A program made the position numbers and the translations under genes. Shown here piece after piece: positions 42,777 to 43,278 of a DNA stretch of 43,278 nt (its first letter is position 1; each line of letters opens with the position of its first letter). A model generated the notes under the pieces. That model had not been told where the DNA came from. It searched no databases and saw nothing but the letters and a program-made list of their open reading frames with translations. Origin of the DNA: Bacilli bacterium (GTDB lineage Bacteria; Bacillota_I; Bacilli_A; RFN20; CAG-826); the NCBI GenBank assembly GCA_024408235.1, contig JAKSVF010000014.1, forward strand, positions 1 through 43,278, given 5' to 3'.

Positions 42777-42841
42777 TTTTTCGAGTTCAACTAGAAAAAG
42801 CTTTACTAATCTAATGAGTTTTTCGGGTACAACTTGAAAAA
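42777..42841 (+). promoter_or_regulatory. Two palindromic operators, 42 bp apart, upstream of the ATPase gene
   Basis: Two 23-bp sites (42777-42799 and 42819-42841) share the pattern TTTTTC-G-(A/G)-GT-n-C-AACT-n-GAAAAA. The arms of the first match at 10 of 11 positions and of the second at 8 of 11. Their centres are 42 bp apart, four helical turns. The second overlaps the -35 box. Confidence 0.55.
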
Positions 42842-42863
42842 CCTTCAAATACTATGCTAATAT
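42834..42863 (+). promoter_or_regulatory. Promoter of the AAA ATPase gene
   Basis: TTGAAA (42834-42839), an 18-bp spacer and an extended -10 TGCTAATAT (TAATAT at 42858-42863) precede an AAAGGAGG ribosome site. The -35 box lies inside the second palindrome. Confidence 0.6.
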
Positions 42864-42890
42864 AACACTGCGAAAAAGGAGGATTTGACT

Positions 42891-43278
42891 GTGATCAAAG
42901 ACGATTTAATTGTGAGACCAGATTATTTAAATGCCATCAGACCATTCATTGACTTCAATATGATTAAAATCATTGTTGGTGTTAGGAGAAGCGGAAAATC
43001 ATATCTTCTAGATATGGTGGCTGATGAGCTTCTTTCCCGCGGCGTTAAAAGGGATCATATCATCTATAGACTCTACACGAGCGTCGAAATCGAAGAAGGT
43101 TTTAATAAAACAGATATGTTCGATGAACTTAAAGAACAAATCAATGGGGATGATAAGTTCTACCTTCTTTTAGATGAAGTTCAAGAAGTAGATGACTGGG
43201 AAAAATCAATTAATACTCTTTACGAAAAATACAACGTCGATATCTATGTAACTGGGTCTAATTCGAAATTGACATCAA
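42891..43278 (+). CDS. AAA-family ATP-binding protein (AAA_14/DUF4143 type), 3' end cut by window
   Basis: The frame is open to the window end, giving 129 codons. The start is a GTG eight bases after AAAGGAGG. The N-terminus reads VIKDDLIVRPDYLNAIRPFI, followed by the Walker A motif GVRRSGKSYLL (about residues 26-36). A Walker B motif YLLLDEVQEVDDWE follows near 85-98, then the sensor-like strand IYVTGSNSKL. This is the typical start of AAA_14/DUF4143 ATPases, common in gut bacteria and of uncertain function. The full protein would be expected to have a C-terminal DUF4143 domain outside the window. It has its own promoter with two operator-like palindromes. Confidence 0.88.
   Translation, partial: MIKDDLIVRPDYLNAIRPFIDFNMIKIIVGVRRSGKSYLLDMVADELLSRGVKRDHIIYRLYTSVEIEEGFNKTDMFDELKEQINGDDKFYLLLDEVQEVDDWEKSINTLYEKYNVDIYVTGSNSKLTS

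Overview
The window looks like a chromosomal segment of a low-GC Gram-positive (Bacillota) anaerobe, probably an uncultured gut or rumen Bacilli/Erysipelotrichia-type bacterium. This rests on AT-rich intergenic DNA, strong AAGGAGG-type ribosome binding sites, many lipobox proteins, InlB-type repeats and a fibre-degrading gene set. Nearly all genes stop with TAA or TAG, but the ordinary genetic code fits. The assignment is inference; there is no rRNA or tRNA here to confirm it.

Layout. 1-3.8 kb: an operon of a large beta-helix surface protein, a 39-residue peptide and a small Ser-rich lipoprotein. 3.9-6.3 kb: a GtrA-like membrane protein and a GH10 xylanase lipoprotein. 6.6-14.1 kb: cassette 1, GH3 enzyme / InlB-repeat+CBM-like lipoprotein / double-membrane-anchored GH3 enzyme. 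14.2-16.9 kb: housekeeping genes (nitroreductase, pyridoxal kinase, YggS, a small basic protein). 17.0-22.0 kb: a second GH10 lipoprotein, a LUD-domain protein, a CE6/SASA-type esterase lipoprotein and guanine deaminase. 22.3-32.6 kb: cassette 2, GH3 with a collagen-like stalk / lipoprotein with six InlB-type repeats / four-helix membrane protein / double-anchored GH3. 32.7-34.0 kb: a membrane-anchored GH5 glucanase. 34.1-39.9 kb: a minus-strand operon of an M6-peptidase-like lipoprotein and three large lipoproteins, with another lipoprotein divergent to it (40.0-41.3 kb). 41.5-43.3 kb: a Fic protein and the 5' part of an AAA ATPase.

How it works together. The sequence suggests surface-tethered breakdown of xylan and beta-glucan. 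GH10, GH5 and CE6 enzymes would cut and deacetylate the backbone. Four GH3 proteins would trim the oligosaccharides, and two CBM-like lipoproteins would hold substrate at the membrane. All are predicted to be anchored, by lipidated Cys, by N- and C-terminal helices, or by an unusual C-terminal KGCxGSI-helix-basic tail. No transporter or dedicated regulator lies in the window.

Most notable: the twice-occurring GH3/lipoprotein/GH3 cassette, in which every GH3 has inverted domain order; the collagen-stalked GH3 with a divergent active site; the shared Cys-containing C-terminal signal; apparently leaderless mRNAs; and paired palindromes over the promoter of the terminal ATPase gene.
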